This document shows positions 1 to 7,907 of a stretch of 33,173 bases of DNA, piece by piece. Position numbers and translations under genes: made by a program. How positions within the stretch are numbered: position 1 is the stretch's first letter; each line of letters starts with the position of its first letter. A model generated the notes under the pieces. It saw only the letters and a program-made list of their open reading frames with translations. It ran no database searches and was not told the DNA's origin. Location: positions 1 to 33,173 of the forward strand of contig CAMWJS010000024.1 in NCBI GenBank assembly GCA_947174635.1, written 5' to 3'. The stretch is from an uncultured Muribaculaceae bacterium. Lineage in GTDB: Bacteria; Bacteroidota; Bacteroidia; Bacteroidales; Muribaculaceae.

Positions 1-3
1 TGC

Positions 4-28
4 GGACGCACGAGCCGTGCGTCCCTAC
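4..28 (-). repeat. REP-like hairpin with GTAG foot, right half of a pair
   Basis: Arms GGACGCACG (4-12) and CGTGCGTCC (16-24) are perfect inverted repeats around a 3-nt loop AGC, followed by CTAC (25-28), which is GTAG at the foot on the minus strand. The same unit occurs at 17042-17066, 17136-17216 and 25295-25375. Downstream GTTTTGGAGTTCTGCAACAC (29-48) matches the flank of the 17 kb copies, so this looks like the right half of an element whose left half lies outside the window. Confidence 0.85.
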
Positions 29-53
29 GTTTTGGAGTTCTGCAACACCCCCC

Positions 54-119
54 CAATGCTGTTTACTTAAGGGGCGTGGTGACGTCCGGAGGACGCCACG
101 TCTTAAGGAAACAGCATTG
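54..119. repeat. Long inverted repeat (hairpin) downstream of the antiporter
   Basis: CAATGCTGTTTACTTAAG (54-71) pairs with CTTAAGGAAACAGCATTG (102-119) with one mismatch. The GC-rich interior (72-101) is also partly self-complementary (around GACGTCC and GGACG). It lies between two copies of the GTTCTGCAACACC-type motif (37-50 and 157-170), and a REP remnant GCGTCCCTAC follows at 124-133. It may have inserted into or replaced the core of a REP element. It could also act as a 3' hairpin for the antiporter transcript ending at 195. Confidence 0.7.
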
Positions 120-194
120 TATCGCGTCCCTACAATTTGGACCGTATTTCGTGTGTGTTCTGCGACACCGTCAGGGCGCCGGCCGCTGATGTAT

Positions 195-2387
195 TTACAG
201 TTTGAGGTCGGATTTGTTTTTACGGTTGCGGCGATGGCGCAGGTGGAGGTGTTCCGACAGGCGTCCCACAAAGGCACGAAGGCGGAGCAACCAGGGCGAC
301 GGCGTGGATGAGATGTCGCTCGCAAGGGGGTCGGAGAACGACTCTACGGGAGTTTCGTCGCCGAACTGCTCGGGATAGATGACAATGATGTTGTTGCGCG
401 CGAAATTCTTCTGCATGAACCCGGGCATCTCGGCCATGTCGCTTGAGAACGACACCGAGGCCGCACGTGCGCCGATTACGACAAAGAGGTCATCGTCGAG
501 CACATGCGTCGACAAGAGCAGGAAGTCGTCGCGGTCGTCGACCTGACGGTACTCGCTGCGAATGGCAAAACGGTCGCGCCTCAGCACTCCGGATATCGCC
601 CTGCGGCTGTCGTCATTGCAACAGAAGATGATGCGGCATCCCAGCTCGCGGGCGAGGTTGCCCAGAGTGTGCAGCCAGCGTGTGAATCCGGTCTCGAACT
701 CAGCTTTTGCAGGCACATAGACCACAATTCGCGTCACGGTGTTGACCGGAATGTAGCAGCGCGATATTACAATCATCCTGTTGGTGAGTTTGAGCAGCTG
801 CTCGGTCTTGCCCCCCAGGAATGTGTCAATAACCGTGGCCTTGCGGTGCATGCCGATGAATACCTCGGTTATGTCGCGCTCCTCAATGGTGTTGACCACT
901 CCGGTGACAGTATTGAGGTCGTAGCGCTCTATGGTTGCGAGCTCGCTTCCCGCTGCCGCCGCGGCCTTTACCGAAAGGTCGAGGACACTGCGGGCCAGAG
1001 CCTTGGCCGACGGAGTGTTTTCGTTGCGGACATTGAGGGCGAAAAGGGTGTCGAGCGCACCACGTTTCACCGGCCGTGACAGCAACGCCAGTTCCACCAG
1101 ACCGCCTGCCGTAAGCGGGTTGGATACCGCAATCAGCGTGTGCGACGAATGGCGCGTGGCCTCCTTCTGCTGTCCCACCTCATTCTCCACAATCTGAAGT
1201 TTGACACGTGCCGCCGCGCGTGTAGTCACAATCGGAGCGATGGCACAGGTGACGAGTATCACGAGCACCGTACCGTTGAGTATGGTCTCGTCCATCATGC
1301 GCGTGCCGTCGGGCAACACCATATTGTAACCGATAGTCACCACCGCCAGCGCTACAGCCGTATGAGCCGTGGTAAGGCCGAACATAATGCCACGCTCCGC
1401 CCCGTTCATCTTATATAACTTCTGGGCGCCCCATGCGGCAAGCCACTTGCTCGACAGCGCGATGACAAGCATCACGGCCGTCACCCACAGCGTCTCCACA
1501 TTGCCGATGACACGCACGTCGATCATCATGCCCACACCTATCAGGAAGTAAGGGATGAACAGCGCGTTGCCGACAAACTCGATGCGGCTCATCAGCGTAG
1601 ACGAAGTGGGTATATACCGGTTCAGCACCAGCCCGGCGAAGAATGCACCGAGCACCGCCTCAAGCCCTATAAGCTTGGAAACGAGCGCCGAAAGCAGCAC
1701 CATAGCAAGCACGAACACATATTGCGTGACATTGTCAGAGTAGGTCTTGAAGAAATATCGTGTCAGACGCGGATAGATATAAAGCACTGCCGCGCAATAC
1801 ATCACCAACTTGCACAGCAGCCATGCAATTGAAGCGCTCTCAAAGCGCCCCACCTCATGGATATTGACCGCCGCGCCGAGCACAAGGAGCGCTCCTATCA
1901 CAGCTATAATCGTACCGACAATCGAAATCAGCACCGCCGGCGATTTCGTGATACCGAAACGCGCGGCCACCGGATAGGCTATCAGCGTATGAGATGCATA
2001 CATCGATGCCAGCAGAATCGACGTAAGCCAATCAATCTTAAGCAGATACACGCTCGCCACCGCACCCATCACCATCGGTATGACAAATGTCAGTGCCCCG
2101 AAAAGCAGTCCGCGCTTGAGATTTAGCTTGAGATGATACATATCTATCTCTATGCCAGCGAGAAACATGAGGTAGAGCAATCCCACCTCACCGAAAATCT
2201 CGAAACTGGAGTCGTCGGCAAGAATATTGAACCCGAAAGGGCCGACAACCACCCCCGCCACTATCATGCCTATGATATGCGGTATCTTGAGTTTGTTGAG
2301 CAGCACCGGCGCCATCAGTATTATGACCAGCACGATAAGGAAAATCGCTACCGGATTGCTGACAAGTGCAGTAGAGAGTAACGTCAT
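195..2387 (-). CDS. CPA2-type cation/proton antiporter with C-terminal USP-like region
   Basis: This is a membrane antiporter of the monovalent cation:proton antiporter-2 (KefB/NhaS-like) family, predicted to exchange Na+ or K+ for protons at the inner membrane. About 12 hydrophobic helices fill residues 10-400; they include KIPHIIGMIVAGVVVGPFG near the start and GLEAVLGAFFAGLVLNR, typical of the Na_H_Exchanger fold. Residues of about 420-730 are soluble and resemble tandem universal-stress-protein-like domains, seen in many Bacteroidota antiporters. I chose ATG at 2387 (730 aa, MTLLSTALV); an in-frame ATG at 2438 would overlap the upstream glycosyltransferase by 26 bp and add a hydrophilic stretch. 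With the 2387 start the gap is 25 nt, so cotranscription with the glycosyltransferase is likely. The transported ion cannot be told from sequence. Confidence 0.88.
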   Translation of the reverse strand: MTLLSTALVSNPVAIFLIVLVIILMAPVLLNKLKIPHIIGMIVAGVVVGPFGFNILADDSSFEIFGEVGLLYLMFLAGIEIDMYHLKLNLKRGLLFGALTFVIPMVMGAVASVYLLKIDWLTSILLASMYASHTLIAYPVAARFGITKSPAVLISIVGTIIAVIGALLVLGAAVNIHEVGRFESASIAWLLCKLVMYCAAVLYIYPRLTRYFFKTYSDNVTQYVFVLAMVLLSALVSKLIGLEAVLGAFFAGLVLNRYIPTSSTLMSRIEFVGNALFIPYFLIGVGMMIDVRVIGNVETLWVTAVMLVIALSSKWLAAWGAQKLYKMNGAERGIMFGLTTAHTAVALAVVTIGYNMVLPDGTRMMDETILNGTVLVILVTCAIAPIVTTRAAARVKLQIVENEVGQQKEATRHSSHTLIAVSNPLTAGGLVELALLSRPVKRGALDTLFALNVRNENTPSAKALARSVLDLSVKAAAAAGSELATIERYDLNTVTGVVNTIEERDITEVFIGMHRKATVIDTFLGGKTEQLLKLTNRMIVISRCYIPVNTVTRIVVYVPAKAEFETGFTRWLHTLGNLARELGCRIIFCCNDDSRRAISGVLRRDRFAIRSEYRQVDDRDDFLLLSTHVLDDDLFVVIGARAASVSFSSDMAEMPGFMQKNFARNNIIVIYPEQFGDETPVESFSDPLASDISSTPSPWLLRLRAFVGRLSEHLHLRHRRNRKNKSDLKL

Positions 2388-2412
2388 GGTCGGTTCAGGG
2401 ATAATGTTAAGT

Positions 2413-3495
2413 TTATCTGGAATTGAGCACGGAGTCATAGACTGCGGCTGTCATGGCCGCAGTCTTTTCCCAAGAGAAATCAGCGAGTCGGCGCGTGCCG
2501 GCCCCGATGAGTCTGAGTCTCTCCTGCGGGTCGTAGATCACCCGGCTTACCGCGTCGGCAATGTCGGCCGGATCGTCGGGATTGAAATAGAACGCCGCAT
2601 CGGCCGCAATCTCGGGCAGACACGACGCATCGCTCAGCACCACCGGAGTCCCGGCGGCGAAAGCTTCAAGTATAGGCATGCCGAATCCTTCGAGTTTTGA
2701 GGGAAACACATAGCATAAAGCACCGGCATAGAGCGGACCGAGCTGCGATGTCGGAAACAGATGCTGCTCCACGCGCCCCGCCACTCCGGCAGCGCTTATA
2801 GCACGCTTCTCGTCGGATGTGAACGGACGCCCCGTGCACACGAGCCGCAGGTCGCGGTCTTTCTCCGCTATTATGGCAAACGCCTTGAGCAGTGCATCGA
2901 AGTTTTTGTAACCGCCACGCTTACCCACGAACAGTATATACCGTCCGTCGACAGGAGCCTTCACACACTCGCCGGAAGCCACAGGCGTGTAGCCGTGGTG
3001 TATGACGGTGATACGGCTTGCGTCAAGTCCGTAATATTCCACCATATCGTCTTTGGTGGCCTGACTGATGGCAATGAGAGCGTCGGCGCCCATTATGCAG
3101 CGGTCTATATCATCGATGGCTCCGGCGCTGAACCAGCCCGGAAGCCGCTTGTGGATAAGGTCGTGGACGGTGAGCACCACCGGCCTGCTGTTGTATTTGG
3201 GGTATACCGTGTTATAATCCGTGGGATGAATGATGTCGTAGTCGCCACGCTTCATAATCCTGCGGTCGAAATAACCGTTGATTTTGCGGTAAAGTTTCCT
3301 GTGGTCGGGGACATGGCGCAACGACAGATGGCGGCGCGGGGTGCGCAGCTCATCGAGGTACAGGTTCTCGCTCGCGCGCAACCCGAGCATGGGCGTCACG
3401 CTCTGTGGCAGATGATTGGTCAGTTCCACAAAGTACCGCGAGATGCCGCCAATGGTCTGACGCGAGAATATCGTACTGTCGTAAAAGACTTTCAT
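2413..3495 (-). CDS. Glycosyltransferase family 4 (GT-B fold)
   Basis: A 360-aa retaining glycosyltransferase that probably adds a sugar from a nucleotide-sugar donor during envelope glycan synthesis. The N-terminal half is an acceptor-side Rossmann domain (RQTIGGISRYFVELTNHL, then VVLTVHDLIHKRLPGW). The C-terminal donor domain begins near ILFVGKRGGYKNFDALLKAF and carries the GT4 E-x7-E motif as Glu269 and Glu277 in LEGFGMPILEAFAAGTPVV. No signal peptide or membrane segment is seen, so it should be cytosolic or peripheral. Length is usual for GT4. It is followed by the antiporter on the same strand, and no other polysaccharide genes adjoin it, so acceptor and donor are unknown. No clear TAnnTTTG box was found just upstream. 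Confidence 0.9.
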   Translation of the reverse strand: MKVFYDSTIFSRQTIGGISRYFVELTNHLPQSVTPMLGLRASENLYLDELRTPRRHLSLRHVPDHRKLYRKINGYFDRRIMKRGDYDIIHPTDYNTVYPKYNSRPVVLTVHDLIHKRLPGWFSAGAIDDIDRCIMGADALIAISQATKDDMVEYYGLDASRITVIHHGYTPVASGECVKAPVDGRYILFVGKRGGYKNFDALLKAFAIIAEKDRDLRLVCTGRPFTSDEKRAISAAGVAGRVEQHLFPTSQLGPLYAGALCYVFPSKLEGFGMPILEAFAAGTPVVLSDASCLPEIAADAAFYFNPDDPADIADAVSRVIYDPQERLRLIGAGTRRLADFSWEKTAAMTAAVYDSVLNSR

Positions 3496-3526
3496 TCACA
3501 GATTATATTTAAGGATAAAAAATAGA

Positions 3527-3688
3527 GGGTGCCGCAGAACCAAAATTCGCATCTCTATCCTGTAGCGCTGTGCCCGGCTCAGCAGCTATCGGTTGATTGT
3601 CAACCGATAGCCATAGTCTGCACCGGGGTGCAGCACTACAGGAGGATGCATAAATTTCCGGATATATATTTTTAGTCCTGCGACACCC
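3527..3688. repeat. MITE-like imperfect palindrome with REP-family termini
   Basis: The ends are GGGTGCCGCAGAAC (3527-3540) and GTCCTGCGACACCC (3675-3688), an imperfect terminal inverted repeat related to GGGTGTTGCAGAAC at 17101. Inside, CCTGTAGCGCTG (3559-3570) pairs with CAGCACTACAGG (3632-3643) with one mismatch. The centre is a perfect 12-bp stem, GCTATCGGTTGA (3585-3596) and TCAACCGATAGC (3600-3611), with loop TTG. It fills the gap between the asd stop and the glycosyltransferase start, and no ORF is apparent. Confidence 0.7.
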
Positions 3689-3699
3689 TCTTGGTATAA

Positions 3700-4719
3700 T
3701 TACTTTCTGAACGCGCCTTTGCGTATCATGTAGAGGGCAATCTGCACGGCATTGAGGGCGGCTCCTTTCTTGATCTGGTCGCCCACCACCCAGAACGACA
3801 GCCCGTTGGGGTTGGCGAGGTCCTGACGGATACGGCCTACGTAGACAGGGTCCTTGCCGGCGATGTCGAGAGGCATGGGATATTTGTTTTCCATCGGAGC
3901 ATCGACAACGACCACGCCTTCGGCATTGGCGAACGCCTCGCGGGCCTGCTCAACGCCGACGGGAGTTTCGGTCTCAACCCAGATAGCCTCGGAGTGGGCG
4001 CGCATCACAGGGACGCGTACGCACATCGCGCTGACATCGAGATCGGGCGCATGCATGATTTTCTTTGTCTCGTTGTACATCTTCATCTCCTCCTTGGTGT
4101 ATCCGTTCTCCTGGAACACATCGATGTGGGGGATGACATTGTAGGCGAGCTGATGGGCGAATTTCTTTACTGTAGGCTCTTCACCGGCGCCAAGCTGACG
4201 GTACTGCTCCACGAGTTCGTCCATCGCTGCGGCACCTGCACCGCTGGCGGCCTGGTAAGTGGCTACATGCACGCGGCGTATTGGAGAGATGTCGTTGATA
4301 GCCTTGAGAGCCACCACCATCTGTATGGTGGTGCAGTTGGGGTTGGCGATGATGTTGCGGGGTGTGTCGAAGGCATCGTCGCCGTTTACTTCAGGCACTA
4401 CCAAGGGCACGTCGGTGTCCATGCGGAACGCGCTCGAGTTGTCAATCATCAGCGCGCCGTGGGCTGTGATGACCGGAGCGAACTGCTTCGACACTCCGGC
4501 GCCGGCCGAAGTGAAGGCCACATCTATATCTTTGAAATCGTCGGGGTTTTCACGAAGTTCCTTGACGATATACTCTTTTCCTTTGAAAGTGTAACTGCGG
4601 CCTGCCGAACGGGCAGAGCCGAACAATACCAGATTGTCAATGGGAAAATTCTGCTCATCGAGCACACGGAGAAATTCCTGACCGACGGCGCCACTTGCGC
4701 CTACTACTGCTACATTCAT
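3700..4719 (-). CDS. asd: Aspartate-semialdehyde dehydrogenase
   Basis: Reduces aspartyl-4-phosphate to aspartate-4-semialdehyde with NADPH, the branch point to lysine/diaminopimelate, threonine and methionine. With ATG at 4719 the protein has 339 aa, normal for the family. It opens with the Rossmann motif [16 protein letters not shown] and has the catalytic cysteine at residue 129 in [28 protein letters not shown] holds the conserved substrate/base region. The frame stays open to 4812, but the extra 31 residues are unlike the family and a good promoter (4758-4788) lies inside that extension. The gene appears monocistronic or at the head of a minus-strand group; the porin ends at 4856 on the same strand, upstream of this promoter. 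Confidence 0.96.
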   Translation of the reverse strand: MNVAVVGASGAVGQEFLRVLDEQNFPIDNLVLFGSARSAGRSYTFKGKEYIVKELRENPDDFKDIDVAFTSAGAGVSKQFAPVITAHGALMIDNSSAFRMDTDVPLVVPEVNGDDAFDTPRNIIANPNCTTIQMVVALKAINDISPIRRVHVATYQAASGAGAAAMDELVEQYRQLGAGEEPTVKKFAHQLAYNVIPHIDVFQENGYTKEEMKMYNETKKIMHAPDLDVSAMCVRVPVMRAHSEAIWVETETPVGVEQAREAFANAEGVVVVDAPMENKYPMPLDIAGKDPVYVGRIRQDLANPNGLSFWVVGDQIKKGAALNAVQIALYMIRKGAFRK

Positions 4720-4757
4720 TTTTTTAGATATTTCTAATAACACATTAAATTTCGCCA

Positions 4758-4788
4758 CAAAACTACTCATTTTATAGCTATTTTCAAA
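4758..4788 (-). promoter_or_regulatory. asd promoter, Bacteroidota -33/-7 type
   Basis: On the minus strand the -33 box is TTTG (complement of CAAA, 4785-4788) and the -7 box is TAGTTTTG (4758-4765), 19 nt apart. This matches the Bacteroidota primary sigma consensus TTTG, 19-21 nt, TAnnTTTG. Transcription would begin near 4750, about 30 nt before the ATG at 4719, which supports the shorter asd start. Confidence 0.75.
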
Positions 4789-4855
4789 ATTTTCACAGCC
4801 ATAACCTTTCATTTTGTCATTTCTTCGCGGTTATACGCGACATTTCGGCATTATT

Positions 4856-5932
4856 TCAAAACCGGCACATCACTTCCATCACCAGTTTGTCGTGATCCGA
4901 CACCGGAATTACTGCATCTTTGTGATAGAAATACTTCTCGTAGTTGAGCCGGAGCTCCACTCTGCGTGCGGCTCCGAATGTGAGCGTCGAACCGACAGTG
5001 ACACGATGGCGCTGCGGCTGTGTGGCAGTGAGAGCGCCGTCGGCATTCTTAATTCCGTCGGAATGCTCGTCCATGAAATCATAGCGGCCCAACGCGGCTA
5101 TCGATGTAAGTTTATGATTGAGGTGAAATTTTCGCGATATGAAAGAATTGAACAGATTGACACCGTCAAAAGCGCCACGCACGTAATTCTTGCGCAGGTA
5201 TTCAGCCTCGACGTGCCAGAAACCGTCATCATAGGCGACTCCGGCATCCCACATCATGATGCTGATATCCTCAGGCCTCGACTTCTGGCAACTCGCCTCA
5301 AGAGTCAGCACTTTTGCAATGCGCGCCGTTGCTTTCAATGAGAAATTGAAAGTTCTTGTCCAATAGTCTTTCTGGTTGGTAAGCCCTGAGCCGTTGAACA
5401 CTCCGGCCTGCAGAGTAAGAGGCACATTCCCTTTGACGGTATATTGCGCGGCGAGACCCACATCCCTCACATTCCCCCCGTATTTTGCCAAAAACGATCT
5501 GTTGGCAAAATACTGCTGGTGCGGACCGCGGTGGGCATCGATTGTAAACGGGACTCGCATCTGGCCTACGGTTGTCGTAATAGGCAGGCTGACAGGCGCA
5601 TAACGCACATAAGCGTCAAGCATCTTGATTTTACCCTCGTCACAAAGGTCGATTTCCGCCTTATATTCAAATTCAGGCACCACAGTGCCGGCCAAAGCCA
5701 CACGCGCGTTTCTCACACGGAAGCGGCTGGCGCCATTCTCCGTATCGAGCTCATAGTTGGCACGTATCGTACCGTTGACCGCCGGGAACCATTCCGGCAG
5801 GCGGAATGTCGGCTTTTCATAGGATGACGGAGCCGGCTCGACCGATATCGTATCAGCCTGCACTGCTGACTGCAGCGCATCAGCCGACAGGGCAGTCAGC
5901 GCCGCTATGGCCGCTACTATTATCTTTTTCAT
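4856..5932 (-). CDS. OprO/OprP-type outer-membrane porin
   Basis: A 358-aa predicted outer-membrane beta-barrel of the phosphate-selective porin O/P family. ATG at 5932 gives a clean signal peptide, MKKIIVAAIAALTALSADAL; an ATG three codons upstream is less likely. The mature part begins with a strand typical of the family (FPAVNGTIRANYELDTENG) and has alternating polar/aromatic strands throughout, for example RFRVRNARVALAGTVVPEFE and VGQMRVPFTIDAHRGPHQQY. It ends in phenylalanine (VMEVMCRF), the usual C-terminal residue of outer-membrane proteins. Phosphate specificity is only implied by the family name; Bacteroidota homologues may pass other anions or be structural. Adjacent genes (asd downstream, GlmU-like protein upstream) do not suggest a substrate. 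Confidence 0.85.
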   Translation of the reverse strand: MKKIIVAAIAALTALSADALQSAVQADTISVEPAPSSYEKPTFRLPEWFPAVNGTIRANYELDTENGASRFRVRNARVALAGTVVPEFEYKAEIDLCDEGKIKMLDAYVRYAPVSLPITTTVGQMRVPFTIDAHRGPHQQYFANRSFLAKYGGNVRDVGLAAQYTVKGNVPLTLQAGVFNGSGLTNQKDYWTRTFNFSLKATARIAKVLTLEASCQKSRPEDISIMMWDAGVAYDDGFWHVEAEYLRKNYVRGAFDGVNLFNSFISRKFHLNHKLTSIAALGRYDFMDEHSDGIKNADGALTATQPQRHRVTVGSTLTFGAARRVELRLNYEKYFYHKDAVIPVSDHDKLVMEVMCRF

Positions 5933-5990
5933 TATAAGCAACTGTTGAAAATTATTTTATCCAAACCGTTCAAATTAAGAACAGTCACTC

Positions 5991-6032
5991 CAGAGCGTAT
6001 CTCTTAATTATCAGAGCGTATCTCTTAGTTAT
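5991..6032. repeat. Tandem 21-bp duplication over a stop codon
   Basis: CAGAGCGTATCTCTTAATTAT (5991-6011) is followed at once by a second 21-bp copy (6012-6032) differing at one base (G for A). The second copy holds the TAA stop of the GlmU-like gene (6029-6031, minus strand). Each unit contains a short dyad, AGAG and CTCT around CGTAT. The array lies in the short gap before the porin gene. Confidence 0.9.
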
Positions 6033-7228
6033 TTGTATGTATCCGCAATTTCAAATATGCTCTCGAAGATATGGCGGTCGGCCTCGGTAAGTTCCTTGTG
6101 GCGACGCGCCATCACACGCTCGGCGATGTCGAAGAATTTCGACAGCTGCACGTCGCTGAAACCGGCCGCTCCACCTTCGCTGAACGAAGGGATAAACGTG
6201 CGCGGAAATCCTGAACCGTGGATATTGCAGCCCACGCCCACCACCGTGGCGGTGTTGAACATCGTGTTGATGCCCGCCTTGGAGTGGTCGCCCATGATAA
6301 GACCGCAGAATTGCAGGTCGGTGCGCTGGAAACGGTGCTGCGCATAGTTCCATACGCGCACTTTGGAGTAATCGTTCTTGAGGTTCGAAGCCACGCAGTC
6401 GGCGCCGAGATTGCACCATTCGCCTATCACGGCATTGCCCAGGAAGCCGTCGTGCGCCTTATTGCTGTAGCCGAAAATCACGGCATTGTTGAGCTCGCCA
6501 CCCATTTTGCTCCAGGGGCCCACCGTAGTGGCCGGATATACCTTGGTGCCCATATTGAACACGGCGTGCTCGCACAAGGCGACCGGGCCGCGCAGACAGC
6601 ATCCCTCCATCACCTCGGCGTCAGGACCGATATAGACCGGTCCCCCTTTTACATTTATTATCGCGCCCTCCACAGTGGCTCCCGGAGCGATGTAGAGCAT
6701 CGGGCGTCCGGCGGCATCGAAAGCGTCGCCGATAAGAGTGTTGGATGCCGAAAGCGGCTGCCCGTCGGCAACATCGAGCATGGCATAATCCTTTACAATC
6801 TGGTCGCCGTTGTTAAGAAACACGTCGTAGACAAAATGTATGGCAGTCAGCGAGCCCTCCCATACCTTCACCGAGGAGTGACGTCCCTCGTCAAACGAAG
6901 CACGGCTGCCGCGGAATGCGACCAGCTCGCCATTGCAAAACAGAGCCTCGCCAACTCCAAGCGTAGCGACCGACTCGGCAAATGCCGGCGAATAATCGGG
7001 TATCACGTGGCCGGCTACAAACAGATTTTCATCACCGGCGTCTACTGTCGCAGTATATTTTTCCGACAGGTAACCGGCAGTGATATATGAGTAGTCGCCC
7101 GGGAGTATCCTTTCCCACTTGGAGCGTATGGTGGTGATGCCGACTCGGAAATCGGCGATGGGGCGTGTAAACGACAGCGGAAGCAGGTTTTCACGCACTT
7201 CAGGCGCATCAAAAAGTATTATATTCAT
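6029..7228 (-). CDS. Bacteroidota-type GlmU-like UDP-GlcNAc diphosphorylase/acetyltransferase
   Basis: A 399-aa protein resembling the alternative GlmU family of Bacteroidota, expected to acetylate glucosamine-1-phosphate and/or uridylylate GlcNAc-1-phosphate for peptidoglycan and glycan precursors. The N-terminus (MNIILFDAPEVRENLLPLSF, then TRPIADFRVGITTI) is the family's nucleotidyltransferase start, which lacks the classic GlmU LAAGxGTRM loop. Residues of about 170-340 form a left-handed beta-helix with hexapeptide turns (APGATVEGAIINV, GPDAEVMEGCCLRGPV, ANLG-like repeats and GVGCNIHGSG). It is divergent from rfbC, sharing a palindromic promoter at 7305-7321. No second GlmU is in the window. 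The family match is strong, but whether both half-reactions are performed is inferred. Confidence 0.85.
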   Translation of the reverse strand: MNIILFDAPEVRENLLPLSFTRPIADFRVGITTIRSKWERILPGDYSYITAGYLSEKYTATVDAGDENLFVAGHVIPDYSPAFAESVATLGVGEALFCNGELVAFRGSRASFDEGRHSSVKVWEGSLTAIHFVYDVFLNNGDQIVKDYAMLDVADGQPLSASNTLIGDAFDAAGRPMLYIAPGATVEGAIINVKGGPVYIGPDAEVMEGCCLRGPVALCEHAVFNMGTKVYPATTVGPWSKMGGELNNAVIFGYSNKAHDGFLGNAVIGEWCNLGADCVASNLKNDYSKVRVWNYAQHRFQRTDLQFCGLIMGDHSKAGINTMFNTATVVGVGCNIHGSGFPRTFIPSFSEGGAAGFSDVQLSKFFDIAERVMARRHKELTEADRHIFESIFEIADTYK

Positions 7229-7304
7229 TGTAATCCGGATTAAAGAGATGTGACGAAATCCGTTAGCTCCAACTTTTTTCGTTCATAATCTACAAATTGT
7301 CTTA

Positions 7305-7335
7305 CAAAATTACTAATTTTGCCAAAACATTCAAT
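7305..7335 (-). promoter_or_regulatory. Divergent promoter, arm for the GlmU-like gene
   Basis: On the minus strand the -7 box is TAATTTTG (complement of CAAAATTA, 7305-7312) with a weak -33 ATTG (complement of CAAT, 7332-7335), 19 nt apart. The start of transcription would fall near 7298, about 70 nt before the ATG at 7228. The -7 box is the mirror image of the rfbC -7 box. Confidence 0.6.
7314..7321 (+). promoter_or_regulatory. Divergent promoter, -7 box for rfbC
   Basis: TAATTTTG (7314-7321) fits TAnnTTTG and would start transcription near 7328, only about 14 nt before the rfbC ATG at 7342. No good TTTG lies at the proper -33 distance. Together with CAAAATTA (7305-7312) it makes a perfect 17-bp palindrome centred on C7313. 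Confidence 0.55.
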
Positions 7336-7341
7336 AACATC

Positions 7342-7896
7342 ATGCAATTTATAAAGCAAAAAATAGAAGGAGTGTGGGTAATCGAGCCGAAACGCTTCGG
7401 CGATGCCCGCGGATATTTTTCAGAGACATTCAAACTGGAAGAATTTATCGCCAACGTAGGCGACGTGAAGTTTATACAGGACAACGAGTCATTCTCGTCG
7501 CGCGGTGTGCTTCGCGGACTGCATTTCCAGAAAGGCGAGTATTCGCAGGCCAAGCTTGTGAGGGTGTCGCAGGGTGCGGTGCTTGACGTCGCCGTCGACC
7601 TGCGCAAGGACTCTCCTACTTTCGGAGAGCATGTCGCCGTCGAACTGTCGCACGAAAACGGCCGTCAGCTTTTCATTCCCCGCGGCTTTGCCCACGGGTT
7701 CGTGGTGCTCAGCGATGTAGCCCAGTTCCAGTATAAAGTCGACAACGTGTATGCCCCCCAGTCGGAGGCCACACTGCGTTTCGACGACCCGCGCCTTGCC
7801 ATCGACTGGCGCATAGAGCCGTCCGACATGCTTCTGTCGGAAAAAGACATGCACGGCTACAGCCTTGAGGAAGTAGCCGAGAAATACAGTTTCTGA
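7342..7896 (+). CDS. rfbC: dTDP-4-dehydrorhamnose 3,5-epimerase
   Basis: Epimerises C3 and C5 of dTDP-4-keto-6-deoxyglucose in dTDP-L-rhamnose synthesis. The 184-aa length from ATG 7342 is typical; an in-frame upstream extension to 7297 crosses the promoter and is rejected. It is a cupin-type fold with the family start GVWVIEPKRFGDARGYFSET and the active-site segment SSRGVLRGLHFQKGEYSQAK, where His61 is the catalytic base and Lys71 a conserved ligand. FIPRGFAHGFVVLSDVAQFQ and YKVDNVYAP follow as usual, with Tyr131 the likely acid. The rest of the rhamnose pathway (rfbA, rfbB, rfbD) is not in the window. The DUF4954-like gene starts 11 nt downstream, so the two form an operon. Confidence 0.95.
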   Translation: MQFIKQKIEGVWVIEPKRFGDARGYFSETFKLEEFIANVGDVKFIQDNESFSSRGVLRGLHFQKGEYSQAKLVRVSQGAVLDVAVDLRKDSPTFGEHVAVELSHENGRQLFIPRGFAHGFVVLSDVAQFQYKVDNVYAPQSEATLRFDDPRLAIDWRIEPSDMLLSEKDMHGYSLEEVAEKYSF

Positions 7897-7907
7897 ATAT
7901 CCGCAAT

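Noticed and set aside
2761-3525. 254-codon plus-strand frame
   Set aside because: Antisense to the GT4 gene, whose E-x7-E and Rossmann motifs are intact.
4720-4812. N-terminal extension of asd
   Set aside because: The -33/-7 promoter lies inside it and the family begins at the Rossmann motif.
6218-7090. 290-codon plus-strand frame
   Set aside because: Shadow of the GlmU-like gene on the other strand, with no domain-like pattern.
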